From Micavibrio sp. UBA7689 (GTDB lineage: Bacteria > Pseudomonadota > Alphaproteobacteria > Micavibrionales > Micavibrionaceae), in the NCBI GenBank assembly GCA_002482805.1, contig DLGR01000039.1:1-22021 (forward strand): a DNA stretch of 22,021 nucleotides, read 5' to 3'. Below the pieces are notes generated by a model. It saw only the letters and a list, made by a program, of their open reading frames with translations, did not search any database and had not been told where the DNA came from. The stretch's first letter is position 1, and the number at the start of each line of letters is the position of its first letter. Shown in pieces: positions 13,357-21,539 of this stretch. Made by a program: the position numbers and the translations under genes.

Positions 13357-14406
13357 ATGCCGCTCAGGACCGCACAGCCCGGAACGTTAAAATTCATCGC
13401 GATTGCGGTGGTTTTCATGCTGCTCATCGACCATTACGTGTTTGACGGGAAGCGCGCCTATATAGAAGACGCGAAAATCCAAGGCGAGGCCAGAAACCTC
13501 GAAACACTTGTCCAGACCGCGCCCGTTCCGCCGCCGACCAAAGTCGAGCCGCCCGACGGCAAGGAATATTTTGAAGCACCGCCCGAAGCCACAGTGTTTT
13601 ATGAAGACCCCGATATCAAGAAAGTGCCCGACACGCCCGTTCCGCCCGCGCCGTTCATCAAACCCGTGGACGGGGCGAAGATTGCCATCATCATCGACGA
13701 CCTGGGCATGGATGTGAAGCGTAGCCGCGAGGTTGTGGATTTGCCCGCGCCTGTGACGCTCGCTTTGTTACCGTATGCACCGCGCGTGCGCGAGATTGCG
13801 GACGAGGGCGCGGCCAAAGGGCACGAGATGATTATCCACGTGCCCATGGAAGCGATGGACGGCACCCAAAACATCGGACCCGGCGGATTGAAGCAAGCGA
13901 TGACAGCCGAAGAATTCACCAACGCGTTCGGAACGATGCTCGGCAGTTTCGATGGGTATGTCGGCATCAACAACCATATGGGAAGCCGGTTGACGCAGGA
14001 CGATGCGGCGATGACGCGGTTGATGGGTATGCTCGCGTCCCGCGGATTGTTTTTCGTGGATTCCAAAACCAGCGATGATTCTGTGGCGACGGATGCCGCG
14101 GCGCGCGCCGCCGTGCCCTATGCCAGCCGCGATGTGTTTTTAGACCATGAAGACACAGCAGCATTTGTGCAGGGCGCGCTCGCCAAAACCGAAAAACTTG
14201 CGGCGCGGCGCGGTCATGCCATAGCCATCGGCCATCCGAAAGACCATACCATTGCGGCGTTGAAAGCGTGGATTCCGACATTGAAGGAAAAGGGCATCGA
14301 GATTGTGCCCGTGAGCGAATTGCTCAGTGGGAAGCGCGTTGAGAGCCGAGAGCCTGCGCCTGAGCCACAGAATCATCTGCCGCCTGAACAATCGCCTTCG
14401 CCTTGA
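13357..14406 (+). CDS. Divergent polysaccharide deacetylase family protein, membrane anchored
   Basis: A 349-aa member of the divergent polysaccharide deacetylase family (Polysacc_deac_2, DUF610), whose substrate is not established. One membrane segment near the N-terminus (about residues 10-28, LKFIAIAVVFMLLIDHYVF), then a proline-rich linker (PVPPPTKVEPP; PVPPAPFIKP) and the catalytic-type domain: IAIIIDDLGMD, IIHVPMEAMD, NNHMGSRLT, FFVDSKTSDDS, DVFLDHE and AIAIGHPKDH. It is expected to sit in the periplasm. The ATG at 13357 has AGGA seven bases upstream; an ATG at 13309 in frame lacks one. It is inserted between trpG and trpE on the opposite strand and its last 83 bases overlap the trpE end. 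Confidence 0.88.
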   Translation: MPLRTAQPGTLKFIAIAVVFMLLIDHYVFDGKRAYIEDAKIQGEARNLETLVQTAPVPPPTKVEPPDGKEYFEAPPEATVFYEDPDIKKVPDTPVPPAPFIKPVDGAKIAIIIDDLGMDVKRSREVVDLPAPVTLALLPYAPRVREIADEGAAKGHEMIIHVPMEAMDGTQNIGPGGLKQAMTAEEFTNAFGTMLGSFDGYVGINNHMGSRLTQDDAAMTRLMGMLASRGLFFVDSKTSDDSVATDAAARAAVPYASRDVFLDHEDTAAFVQGALAKTEKLAARRGHAIAIGHPKDHTIAALKAWIPTLKEKGIEIVPVSELLSGKRVESREPAPEPQNHLPPEQSPSP

Positions 14407-15805
14407 TGATGCATTCATTGTGTTCGGATTCAGGATTTGAATCCGCCACGATACCCGCGCCGGAACGGACATGGACCTTTCCATCCTTCACCAGCGCGGT
14501 GCGGAGCGCGATGCAGGTGTCCAGATTGTCATTCCCGTCAAAATAACCGACGCAGCCGCCGTAATAAGCGCGGCGGGAAGATTCCAGTTCGTCGATAATT
14601 TCCATGGCGCGGATTTTGGGCGCGCCAGAGACAGTGCCGGCAGGGAAGCCCGCGAACAAAGCATCAAATGAATCCAGATCATCGCGCAATTCCCCTTCAA
14701 CATTCGAGACGATATGTTGGACGTGAGAATATTTTTCGATGACGAAGCTTTCGGTGACTTTGACGGAGCCGATTTTGGAAACGCGGCCCACGTCATTTCT
14801 TCCCAGATCGAGCAGCATCAGATGTTCGGCGCGTTCTTTCGGATCGGCTAGCAATTCGGCGGATAGTTTTTCATCTTCGGCGGCGTCTTTGCCGCGTTTG
14901 CGTGTGCCCGCAATAGGGCGGATGGTGACGCGGCGGTTTCTGACGCGCACGAGGATTTCAGGCGAAGAGCCGACGAGTTGGAAGTTACCGAAATTGAAAT
15001 AAAACAAAAACGGCGAGGGATTCAGGCGGCGCAAGGAACGGTAGAGCGCAAAGCCCGACAAATCGAACGGCACGGAAAAGGACTGGCCGATCACGACCTG
15101 AAAAATATCGCCCGCCTTGATATATTCCATGGCGCGCCCGACCATGGAGAAGAATTTTTCCTTGGTGGTGTTTGATTGGACGGACAAGGGGCCTTTGAGC
15201 GCGGTGTTGTAGTTTTGTGCCGTGGTGGGCAGCGGGTTTAAAAGCAGATCGACGGTTTTTTCGAGCCTGCGTGTGGCGGCATCGTAAATTTTTCGGGCGT
15301 CGCCTTTCGTTTCGCGCACGGTGGTCACGACACAAATGCGCGATTGCACGTTGTCAAAGATAACCATGACGGTCGGGCGGATCATGATGGAATCGGGGAT
15401 ACCGATTTCATCGGGATTGGCGTCGGGAATGTTTTCCACGAGCTTTATCATGCCGTAACCCATGAACCCGAACAGACCCGAAGGACCCATGGGCGGGATT
15501 TCTGGGGCCACTACATCGATGCGCGATTCCCGCACATGTTTGCGCAAAGTTTCGAGCGGGGTTTTTTCGGAATTGGTTTTGTATTCCCAGATCAGATCCG
15601 GTTCCATGCCGATGGCGGAATAGCGGCCCAAATTCGCGCCGCCCTCGACAGATTCCAAAAGAAACGTGTTTTTGGAATCACCCGTCAGTTTGATGTAGGT
15701 GGAAACGGGCGTTTCGAGATCGGCCGATACCCACGTCCAGACCAGCTGCGTTTTGCCCGCGTCCAAATTCTTTTTGAATTCATCAAACGAGGGCAGCGCA
15801 TCCAT
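14324..15805 (-). CDS. trpE: Anthranilate synthase component I
   Basis: Converts chorismate plus ammonia (from TrpG) to anthranilate. The 493-aa protein has the N-terminal regulatory segment with LLESVEGG (49-56, the LLES motif for tryptophan feedback) and GRYSAIG. The C-terminal chorismate-binding domain has PIAGTRKRG, HLMLLDLGRNDVGRV, HIVSNVEGEL, FPAGTVSGAPKIRAMEII, YYGGCVGYFD, IALRTALV and GAGIVADSNPESE. All expected blocks are present. It follows ppiD by 3 bases and is probably co-transcribed with it from 17717-17745. It is separated from trpGDC by the deacetylase on the other strand, with which its end overlaps by 83 bases. Confidence 0.97.
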   Translation of the reverse strand: MDALPSFDEFKKNLDAGKTQLVWTWVSADLETPVSTYIKLTGDSKNTFLLESVEGGANLGRYSAIGMEPDLIWEYKTNSEKTPLETLRKHVRESRIDVVAPEIPPMGPSGLFGFMGYGMIKLVENIPDANPDEIGIPDSIMIRPTVMVIFDNVQSRICVVTTVRETKGDARKIYDAATRRLEKTVDLLLNPLPTTAQNYNTALKGPLSVQSNTTKEKFFSMVGRAMEYIKAGDIFQVVIGQSFSVPFDLSGFALYRSLRRLNPSPFLFYFNFGNFQLVGSSPEILVRVRNRRVTIRPIAGTRKRGKDAAEDEKLSAELLADPKERAEHLMLLDLGRNDVGRVSKIGSVKVTESFVIEKYSHVQHIVSNVEGELRDDLDSFDALFAGFPAGTVSGAPKIRAMEIIDELESSRRAYYGGCVGYFDGNDNLDTCIALRTALVKDGKVHVRSGAGIVADSNPESEHNECIIKAKAIVQAADDSVAQAQALGSQRASH

Positions 15806-15808
15806 AGG

Positions 15809-17683
15809 TTACTGTTGTTCCTGCGGAGCGAGGTAAACTTCTTCGAGACGTGCTTTGTTGATCTTGATTTTTTTGTCCTTGCTGAGGCCCGCGACATATT
15901 CACCCAAGATGTCTTGCGACAACGAGCGGCCCGTGAGGTCTTGCAGATCCGACAATTCTTTTGCATCGGGTTTCACATCGGACGAGGGCAGGGAGATGCT
16001 CTCCACCACGCCGACGATATAGCCGTCCTGAATTTCGCCCGAAAAGCTTTTGTCTTTGTCGGTGGCAAAGATTTGCGCGGCGGATACGGGCGTCAAAGGT
16101 GCGGCCGGTTTTTCCTTGCGGTTCACGCCTGTGACGGTTTGGACGGAGCCGCCGTTTTTCGAGGCGACTTCTTCAAGCTTTGCGCCGCCTTCGATTTCTT
16201 CCAAGGATTTTTCGGCTTTGGCTTTCGCGGACAGTCTTTGCTGTTCGGCGATCCAGCGTTTTTGCAGGTCGGCCTTCACCACATCAAAGGGTTTGTAGCT
16301 GTCGGGGATGACCTGATCGATGCGGACCAGATGGAACTGGCCGTCCGCAGTTTCGACGACGGGCGCGATTTCCTTTTCCTCGTAATCATAGGCGGATTGA
16401 ATCAGCTTTGCGCGGTCGGTGGCATAGGATTTGAACAGATCGGCGCCATCCTTGCTGTAGCCGTTCTGACGGAAGGGTCCGATGATTTCGGTGGTCATGC
16501 CGTATTCCTGCACGAGGTTTTCAAGGCTCTCGCCGCCTGCGACGCGGTCTTCGATCGTGTTGCCGACATTGAAGAGTTCTTCGGTGACGGCGATGGACTG
16601 CATTTCTTTGCGCAACTTGTCTTTGACTTCCGCGAAGGGGATGACTTCTTCGGGCAGAATATCCACGACCTTGATGACGTGCCAGCCGAGCGAGGTTTTG
16701 ACGGGACCTACAATGGTGCCTTTGTCGGCGTTGAAGACGGGACCTGCGATGTCGGGCAGAAGACCCGCTTCATCATAATCCTGCGTGACGGAATCTTTCA
16801 TTTTCTTGCCGGCTTCGGCTTCCACGCGGCCCGCTTTGGCTTCTTCTTCGGTGTTGAACAGGGCCTGCTCAACCTTGCGGCGCTGCGGTTTGGTGAAAGT
16901 AGCGATGTTCTTGTCGTAGTCGGCTTTCAACTGTTCATCCGTGATTTTCACGTTTTTGGCCAGCATGTCGGTTTTGAGCGTTGCCATGGTGATGGTGCGG
17001 GATTCCGGAATCAGGAAATCCTGTTTGTTGGTTTCGTAGAATTTTTTCAGCTGTTCATCATCGGCAAGTTTTGCATCCGTAATGTTCGCGCTTTTGAAGA
17101 CGATGATTTTTGCGGAGCGTTTTTCATTGTCGTAGCGGTACAATTCTTTTGCCATCAACGGGGAAGAGAGGGTGGCGGGCGGAGAGAGCGCGGCGCGGAG
17201 CAGCGTGTTCGCCATTTCCTGGCGGATCGAGCCGACGAATTCGGCTTCCGAGATGCCTTGTGTTCTCAAGATCTGCTGGAGCGCTTCTTTTTTCGTGGCA
17301 CCGCCTGCGGCCAGAGGTTCGGCCAGCTTGGAGATCTGGCGTTTAACGGATTCATCACTGATTTCCAGACCGAAGCTGCGCGCTTCGCTCGTGAATAAGC
17401 GGTTCTGGATTTCCGAATTTAAAATCTGGTCCACTAAACCGAGCTTCATGGCTTCGGCGGGAGGGATGCCTTGCGAGGACAAAGCACGGCGCAGGGTGCG
17501 GTCGAATTCGATAACGCCGATATTCACGCCGCCGCCCTTGACCACGGTATTGGAGGACATGTTGCCGGTAAAAAATCCGCCGACATCCATCAGGACGAGC
17601 CCGCCGACGGCCAGAACCATCAGACCCAGAAAGATATATTTGAAAACTCCGGCAAAGGAGCTGTTGCGCATCCATATAAGCAT
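15809..17683 (-). CDS. ppiD: PpiD-like peptidylprolyl isomerase / SurA N-terminal domain chaperone
   Basis: A membrane-anchored periplasmic folding factor. The 624-aa protein has a short cytoplasmic start, one membrane segment (about residues 12-33, FKYIFLGLMVLAVGGLVLM) and a long periplasmic part. Residues about 55-200 form the SurA/PpiD N-terminal helical domain, followed by a parvulin-type domain (KVEQALFNTEEEAKAG to VGPVKTSLGWHVIKVVDI) and a C-terminal region with a second, diverged repeat (APVVETADGQFHLVRID). PpiD proteins are usually chaperones with little isomerase activity. An ATG at 17689 is also in frame, but AGAGAGG abuts it; the same element is 6 bases from the ATG at 17683, which is preferred. 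The linkage ppiD-trpE is common in alphaproteobacteria. Confidence 0.92.
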   Translation of the reverse strand: MLIWMRNSSFAGVFKYIFLGLMVLAVGGLVLMDVGGFFTGNMSSNTVVKGGGVNIGVIEFDRTLRRALSSQGIPPAEAMKLGLVDQILNSEIQNRLFTSEARSFGLEISDESVKRQISKLAEPLAAGGATKKEALQQILRTQGISEAEFVGSIRQEMANTLLRAALSPPATLSSPLMAKELYRYDNEKRSAKIIVFKSANITDAKLADDEQLKKFYETNKQDFLIPESRTITMATLKTDMLAKNVKITDEQLKADYDKNIATFTKPQRRKVEQALFNTEEEAKAGRVEAEAGKKMKDSVTQDYDEAGLLPDIAGPVFNADKGTIVGPVKTSLGWHVIKVVDILPEEVIPFAEVKDKLRKEMQSIAVTEELFNVGNTIEDRVAGGESLENLVQEYGMTTEIIGPFRQNGYSKDGADLFKSYATDRAKLIQSAYDYEEKEIAPVVETADGQFHLVRIDQVIPDSYKPFDVVKADLQKRWIAEQQRLSAKAKAEKSLEEIEGGAKLEEVASKNGGSVQTVTGVNRKEKPAAPLTPVSAAQIFATDKDKSFSGEIQDGYIVGVVESISLPSSDVKPDAKELSDLQDLTGRSLSQDILGEYVAGLSKDKKIKINKARLEEVYLAPQEQQ

Positions 17684-17716
17684 GGACATCCTCTCTTTTC
17701 ATTTAACGTGCCAAGC

Positions 17717-17745
17717 ACTATAAGGAGGGAGGAAAACGGGAGCAA
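17717..17745 (-). promoter_or_regulatory. Probable ppiD-trpE promoter, overlapping the tpiA -10 region
   Basis: On the minus strand, TTGCTC (17745-17740) and TATAGT (17722-17717) are separated by 17 bases, with a start near 17710. The plus-strand candidate -10 for tpiA, TATAAG (17719-17724), overlaps this -10, so the two directions may compete for RNA polymerase. The tpiA -35 (TTTTCA, 17696-17701) is weak. Confidence 0.45.
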
Positions 17746-17757
17746 TAGGGTAAGTCC

Positions 17758-18504
17758 ATGAAAAAGCTGATTGCAGGCAACTGGAAAATGAACGGGAACG
17801 CGGCCGGAGCCGTGGCCCTTATCACCGAGGTGGAGAACAAAATTACGGCCACCAGCGGAATCTTAAGCAATTGTGATTTCGTGGTTTGTCCGCCTTTTCT
17901 GCATATCGGGGCCGTCAAAGCCGCCTTGAAATATTGCGATCTGGGCGGTCAGGATGTTTCCGAAAAAGGAAACGGCGCGTTTACGGGCGATATTTCCGCC
18001 GAGATGCTCAAGGATATCGGCGCGACTTATGTGATTCTCGGCCATTCTGAGCGCAGGCAATATCACGGAGAGGGCGACGATCTGATCAATTCCAAGGCCG
18101 TTGCCGCACACCGTGCGGACCTGATCACCATCATCTGTGTCGGCGAAACCGAAATCCAGCGCGAGCGCGGACAGCAAAACGATGTGGTCGAAGAACAGCT
18201 TCATCAATCCATTCCCGAGTGTGCGGATGCCGAGAACACGGTGATCGCATATGAACCCGTCTGGGCGATCGGCACGGGCAAAACCGCGACGGCGGAAGAC
18301 ATCCGCGCCATGCATGCGTTTATCCGTGAGCGCCTGTCCGAAAAAGTGAAGGGCGGGAAGGATATGCGTATTCTTTACGGCGGTTCGGTTAAACCCGCCA
18401 ACGCGAAAGAGATTTTCGCGGTAGAAAACGTAGACGGCGCACTCATCGGCGGCGCGTCACTTAAAGCCGAAGATTTTCTCGGGATAGCGGCCGCGGCGGC
18501 TTAA
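17758..18504 (+). CDS. tpiA: Triosephosphate isomerase
   Basis: Interconverts dihydroxyacetone phosphate and glyceraldehyde 3-phosphate in glycolysis and gluconeogenesis. The 248-aa protein has normal length for the (beta/alpha)8 enzyme. The catalytic residues are all visible: K10 in GNWKMN, H96 in LGHSERR, and E166 in AYEPVWAIGTGK. The phosphate-binding late loops ILYGGSVKP and GALIGGASL are present. AGGG lies 7 bases before the ATG. It diverges from ppiD. Its TAA directly abuts the TGA of the convergent repeat-protein gene. Confidence 0.98.
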   Translation: MKKLIAGNWKMNGNAAGAVALITEVENKITATSGILSNCDFVVCPPFLHIGAVKAALKYCDLGGQDVSEKGNGAFTGDISAEMLKDIGATYVILGHSERRQYHGEGDDLINSKAVAAHRADLITIICVGETEIQRERGQQNDVVEEQLHQSIPECADAENTVIAYEPVWAIGTGKTATAEDIRAMHAFIRERLSEKVKGGKDMRILYGGSVKPANAKEIFAVENVDGALIGGASLKAEDFLGIAAAAA

Positions 18505-19347
18505 TCAGTCCAGAAATAATTCGCTATAGCTTTTCGCCAGCGCAATGGCCTGTTCCACGGCCACGGGAGCCTTTGGCGATACAACATTCGGGAATTTTTC
18601 AGTGGCGCGGGACATGACGTCGCGCAATTTGTCCGGATATTTCAAAGCCGATTCCACCAGCGTGGGAAGGTGGAGGGTTTTTTCCACCACGGATTCAAGT
18701 TTTTTTGTAATTCCCAGATCCTTGACGGTTTCCTTGCTTACGCGTGTAAAAGCATCGAGCAGGTCAACGGGCGACTTCATGGTTCTTTCTATTTTGTGCA
18801 AAAGATCCTTGATGGTCATGTCACGCTTTTCTTCGGGCGAGCGTATTTCCAGTATTTCCAGTGCGCGGTTTCTTACCTTGGCATGTTCCCAGCCGATGGA
18901 GCCGATGGCCTGGGAAGATTCAGGCGTATTCATATCGGACAAAATATCGAGGGCTCTTTCGGAAACTTCGATGTTTTTGGCATAGCGTGCCCCGATTTGG
19001 CCAATTACTTCGCTAATATTATCTGCCTTCATATCTTTTAAATATTCAAGCGCGAGAAGTTGGTCCGCGCCTCTTTTTGTGTCCTGCGCGTGTCTTCCAA
19101 TGCCGTCCACGGCCGCTTTATCATGACGGTCTTTCAGCAATTTCAAGGAATCTTCATAGGAAAGGAAATCGGTCCCGAGTTTGTACAGGGCGTGCGATGC
19201 CGCGTTGCCTTCGATTTTTTTGAGAATGGCGATGGCAGGCTGAAGGGTGGCTTTTGAATCTGCCAGTTCATAAATTCTCGAGACGTCGTCGCTCGTGAAA
19301 TTTCTCTTGCGGCCCAGTTTCTTCAGTTCGTCTTGTGCGGCTGTCAT
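18505..19347 (-). CDS. Unrecognised protein with tandem helical repeats
   Basis: I do not recognise this 280-aa protein. From about residue 35 to 165 it contains four to five tandem units of 29-33 residues with the pattern AL-x-IL-x-DM, about ten variable residues, then a-IG-x-IG, a short charged stretch and a second helix. The clearest copies begin at ALEYLKDMKAD, ALDILSDMNTP and ALEILEIRSPE. This is the look of a HEAT-like or related alpha-solenoid, which usually binds proteins. The C-terminal 110 residues are helical without a clear repeat. No signal peptide, membrane segment or catalytic motif. The frame extends to 19410, but AGGAG seven bases before the ATG at 19347 decides the start. 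It is convergent with tpiA with no gap. Confidence 0.75.
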   Translation of the reverse strand: MTAAQDELKKLGRKRNFTSDDVSRIYELADSKATLQPAIAILKKIEGNAASHALYKLGTDFLSYEDSLKLLKDRHDKAAVDGIGRHAQDTKRGADQLLALEYLKDMKADNISEVIGQIGARYAKNIEVSERALDILSDMNTPESSQAIGSIGWEHAKVRNRALEILEIRSPEEKRDMTIKDLLHKIERTMKSPVDLLDAFTRVSKETVKDLGITKKLESVVEKTLHLPTLVESALKYPDKLRDVMSRATEKFPNVVSPKAPVAVEQAIALAKSYSELFLD

Positions 19348-19371
19348 AGCGGTACTCCTGATTTCGCAGGC

Positions 19372-19400
19372 AATATGCCCAAAGTTATGAAAACAGGCAA
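19372..19400 (-). promoter_or_regulatory. Possible promoter of the repeat-protein gene
   Basis: On the minus strand, TTGCCT (19400-19395) and CATATT (19377-19372) lie 17 bases apart. The start near 19365 would leave a leader of about 18 bases containing the CAGGAGT ribosome site. Confidence 0.4.
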
Positions 19401-19430
19401 GATTTTTCATTTTTGACGGGAAATAGGGGC

Positions 19431-19448
19431 GGTTTTCCGACGAAAACC
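19431..19448. repeat. Perfect dyad GGTTTTC-CGAC-GAAAACC upstream of secG
   Basis: Perfect 7-base inverted arms (19431-19437 and 19442-19448) with a 4-base centre, ending 2 bases before the secG -35 box and lying between the divergent secG and repeat-protein genes. It could be an operator. A terminator role is unlikely because no gene reads into it from either side. Confidence 0.45.
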
Positions 19449-19450
19449 AC

Positions 19451-19478
19451 GTGACATTCCCGTTTCAGGCACTATAAA
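19451..19478 (+). promoter_or_regulatory. secG promoter
   Basis: GTGACA (19451-19456) and TATAAA (19473-19478) are separated by 16 bases, each matching 5 of 6 consensus positions. The -10 ends 7 bases before the secG ATG, so transcription would start at or one base before the start codon. Confidence 0.6.
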
Positions 19479-19485
19479 AGAGGCC

Positions 19486-19857
19486 ATGGAAAACGTCGTT
19501 CTCATCATACATTTGCTCCTCGCCCTGTCCCTGATCGGGCTTATTCTGCTCCAACGTTCCGAAGGCGGTGGCCTCGGTATCGGAGGCGGCGGCATGGGCG
19601 GGCTGGCTACAGCCGGTCAGACGGCCAACGCGTTAACCAGAACGACGGCTATCTGCGCCGCGGCCTTCTTCGCCACCAGCATCATTCTCGCCATTCTGGC
19701 AGGAACGCACAACAAATCGGGCAGCATGCTGGATTCTTTGGATAACCCGCCTGCAGTTGTTGACACGAAAGCAGATGCAAGCGATAAAGAAACCCCGAAG
19801 GCATCGGACAAACCGAAGCCGCAATCCGGGGCTCCTTCCGCACCGATTTCTGAATAA
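19486..19857 (+). CDS. secG: Preprotein translocase subunit SecG
   Basis: SecG is the small inner-membrane subunit of the SecYEG translocon. The 123-aa protein has the family layout: a first membrane helix (VVLIIHLLLALSLIGLILL, residues 4-22), then QRSEGGGLGIGGGG, the conserved glycine-rich loop with MGGL, a segment with TRTTA, and a second helix (AAAFFATSIILAILAG, about 58-73). A long hydrophilic tail rich in Lys, Asp, Pro and Ser follows, as is usual in alphaproteobacteria. AGAGG lies only 2 bases before the ATG, too close to act as a normal ribosome site. It is followed by pyrG after 53 bases containing a hairpin. Confidence 0.93.
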   Translation: MENVVLIIHLLLALSLIGLILLQRSEGGGLGIGGGGMGGLATAGQTANALTRTTAICAAAFFATSIILAILAGTHNKSGSMLDSLDNPPAVVDTKADASDKETPKASDKPKPQSGAPSAPISE

Positions 19858-19864
19858 AAAACCG

Positions 19865-19884
19865 AACCCCTTGCAAGAGGGGTT
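19865..19884 (+). terminator. Hairpin between secG and pyrG, weak terminator or attenuator
   Basis: AACCCCT (19865-19871) pairs perfectly with AGGGGTT (19878-19884) across a 6-base loop. It is preceded by an A run after the secG stop and followed by TGTAGTTTT, a poor U tract. It could end part of the secG message or tune pyrG expression. The pyrG ATG is 26 bases beyond it. Confidence 0.5.
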
Positions 19885-19910
19885 TGTAGTTTTAATGGGT
19901 TAAAAATTAA

Positions 19911-21539
19911 ATGACGCGTTTTATTTTCATCACGGGCGGCGTGGTCTCCTCTTTGGGGAAAGGCCTCGGCTCCGCAGCCCTTGGCGCGTTGCTGCAAGCC
20001 AGAGGATTCAAAGTCCGCCTGTGCAAGATGGACCCTTATCTCAACATCGATCCCGGTACGATGAGCCCGTTCCAGCACGGCGAAGTTTACGTGACCGATG
20101 ACGGCGCGGAAACGGACCTCGACCTCGGCCACTACGAGCGCTTCACCGGCAACCCCGCGTGCAAAGACGACAACATCACCACCGGCAAAATCTATATGAA
20201 CGTCCTGCAGCGCGAGCGCAGGGGCGATTATCTCGGCGCGACAGTGCAGGTTATTCCGCATATCACGGACGAGATCAAAAACTTCATCCGTGAAAAAGAC
20301 AAGACGGCGGATTTCGTCCTCGTCGAAATCGGCGGTACGGTGGGCGACATTGAATCATTGCCGTTTCTTGAGTCCATCCGCCAGTTCGGCAACGAGGTGG
20401 GACGCGACCGCGCGTTGTTCGTGCATGTAACGTTGCTGCCCTATATCGCCGCGGCGGGTGAATTGAAAACCAAGCCCACGCAACACAGCGTGAAGGAACT
20501 CATGAGCGTCGGGATTTCGCCGGGTATTTTGCTCTGCCGTGCGGACCGCGAGATCGAACAGGATGAACTGCGCAAGATCGGTTTGTTCTGTAACATCGCG
20601 GAGAAAAACGTTATACCCGCATTGGATGTGAAAACAATTTACGAAGTGCCGCTGTCGTACCACAAGGTCGGGCTCGACACGCAGGTGCTGGACTATTTCG
20701 GGATCGAAGCCGCCGCGCCCGATCTTTCCAAGTGGGAAGAGATCGTTCGCCGCATCAAAAATCCCGAAGGCGAAGTCACCATCGCGTTGGTCGGCAAATA
20801 CACCAACCTTGCGGATTCCTATAAATCCCTGAACGAAGCGTTGATCCATGGCGGTATTGCCAACAAGAACAAGGTTCATATCAAGTTCGTCGAATCGTCC
20901 AAGTTCGATGACAATGACGGCATCATCCATGAACTGGAAGGCGTCAACGGCATTCTGGTCGCCGGCGGTTTCGGCGAACGCGGCGCGGAAGGCAAGATCA
21001 AGGCCGCAAAATTCGCGCGTGAACGTGGTGTGCCGTATTTCGGCATATGTTTCGGATTGCAAATGGCCGTCATCGAAGCTGCGCGCAATACCGCCGGTAT
21101 CAAAGGGGCGGGTTCGACGGAGTTTGGTAAATGCGACGTCCCATTGGTCGGTATGATGACCGAATGGGTCAAAGGCAACGCCAAGGAAGAACGCAAAGCC
21201 AATGACGATCTCGGCGGAACAATGCGTCTTGGGGCTTATCCAGCCACGCTGGCCAAAGGTTCGAAGGTTGCAGAAATTTATGGTTCTGTCTCTATTTCCG
21301 AACGCCACCGTCATCGTTATGAAGTGAACATGAATTACCGTGAGCAACTGGAAGAAAAGGGGCTGGTCTTTTCGGGCGTGTCCCCCGATGGAAAATTGCC
21401 GGAGATTGCGGAGCGCAACGACCACCCGTGGTTTATCGGCGTTCAATATCACCCCGAACTGAAATCCAAACCATTCGATCCACACCCGCTGTTCGTGTCA
21501 TTCATTGACGCGGCGATCAAACAGGGGCGGTTTGTTTAA
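19911..21539 (+). CDS. pyrG: CTP synthase
   Basis: Converts UTP, ATP and glutamine to CTP, the last step of pyrimidine nucleotide synthesis. At 542 aa it is full length. The N-terminal synthetase domain has FITGGVVSSLGKGLGSA (7-23) with the ATP-binding loop, then KMDPYLNIDPGTMSPFQHGEV in the next block (split around residue 50) and EIGGTVGDIES. The C-terminal class I amidotransferase domain has the oxyanion segment AGGFGERG, nucleophile C380 in YFGICFGLQ, and H514/E516 in QYHPE. Its start is fixed by homology; the ribosome site is weak (GGGT about 10 bases upstream). It may be read with secG through the intergenic hairpin. Its TAA abuts the stop of the convergent prephenate dehydratase. Confidence 0.98.
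   Translation: MTRFIFITGGVVSSLGKGLGSAALGALLQARGFKVRLCKMDPYLNIDPGTMSPFQHGEVYVTDDGAETDLDLGHYERFTGNPACKDDNITTGKIYMNVLQRERRGDYLGATVQVIPHITDEIKNFIREKDKTADFVLVEIGGTVGDIESLPFLESIRQFGNEVGRDRALFVHVTLLPYIAAAGELKTKPTQHSVKELMSVGISPGILLCRADREIEQDELRKIGLFCNIAEKNVIPALDVKTIYEVPLSYHKVGLDTQVLDYFGIEAAAPDLSKWEEIVRRIKNPEGEVTIALVGKYTNLADSYKSLNEALIHGGIANKNKVHIKFVESSKFDDNDGIIHELEGVNGILVAGGFGERGAEGKIKAAKFARERGVPYFGICFGLQMAVIEAARNTAGIKGAGSTEFGKCDVPLVGMMTEWVKGNAKEERKANDDLGGTMRLGAYPATLAKGSKVAEIYGSVSISERHRHRYEVNMNYREQLEEKGLVFSGVSPDGKLPEIAERNDHPWFIGVQYHPELKSKPFDPHPLFVSFIDAAIKQGRFV

Noticed and set aside
15344..17398. A 684-codon open frame on the plus strand opposite ppiD and trpE
   Set aside because: It is rich in Phe, Asp, Gly and Arg runs typical of antisense frames in GC-rich DNA, matches no family I know, and lies over two confidently identified genes.
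20355..21485. A 376-codon open frame on the minus strand opposite pyrG
   Set aside because: It is a shadow of the conserved pyrG coding sequence with no recognisable motif or ribosome site.
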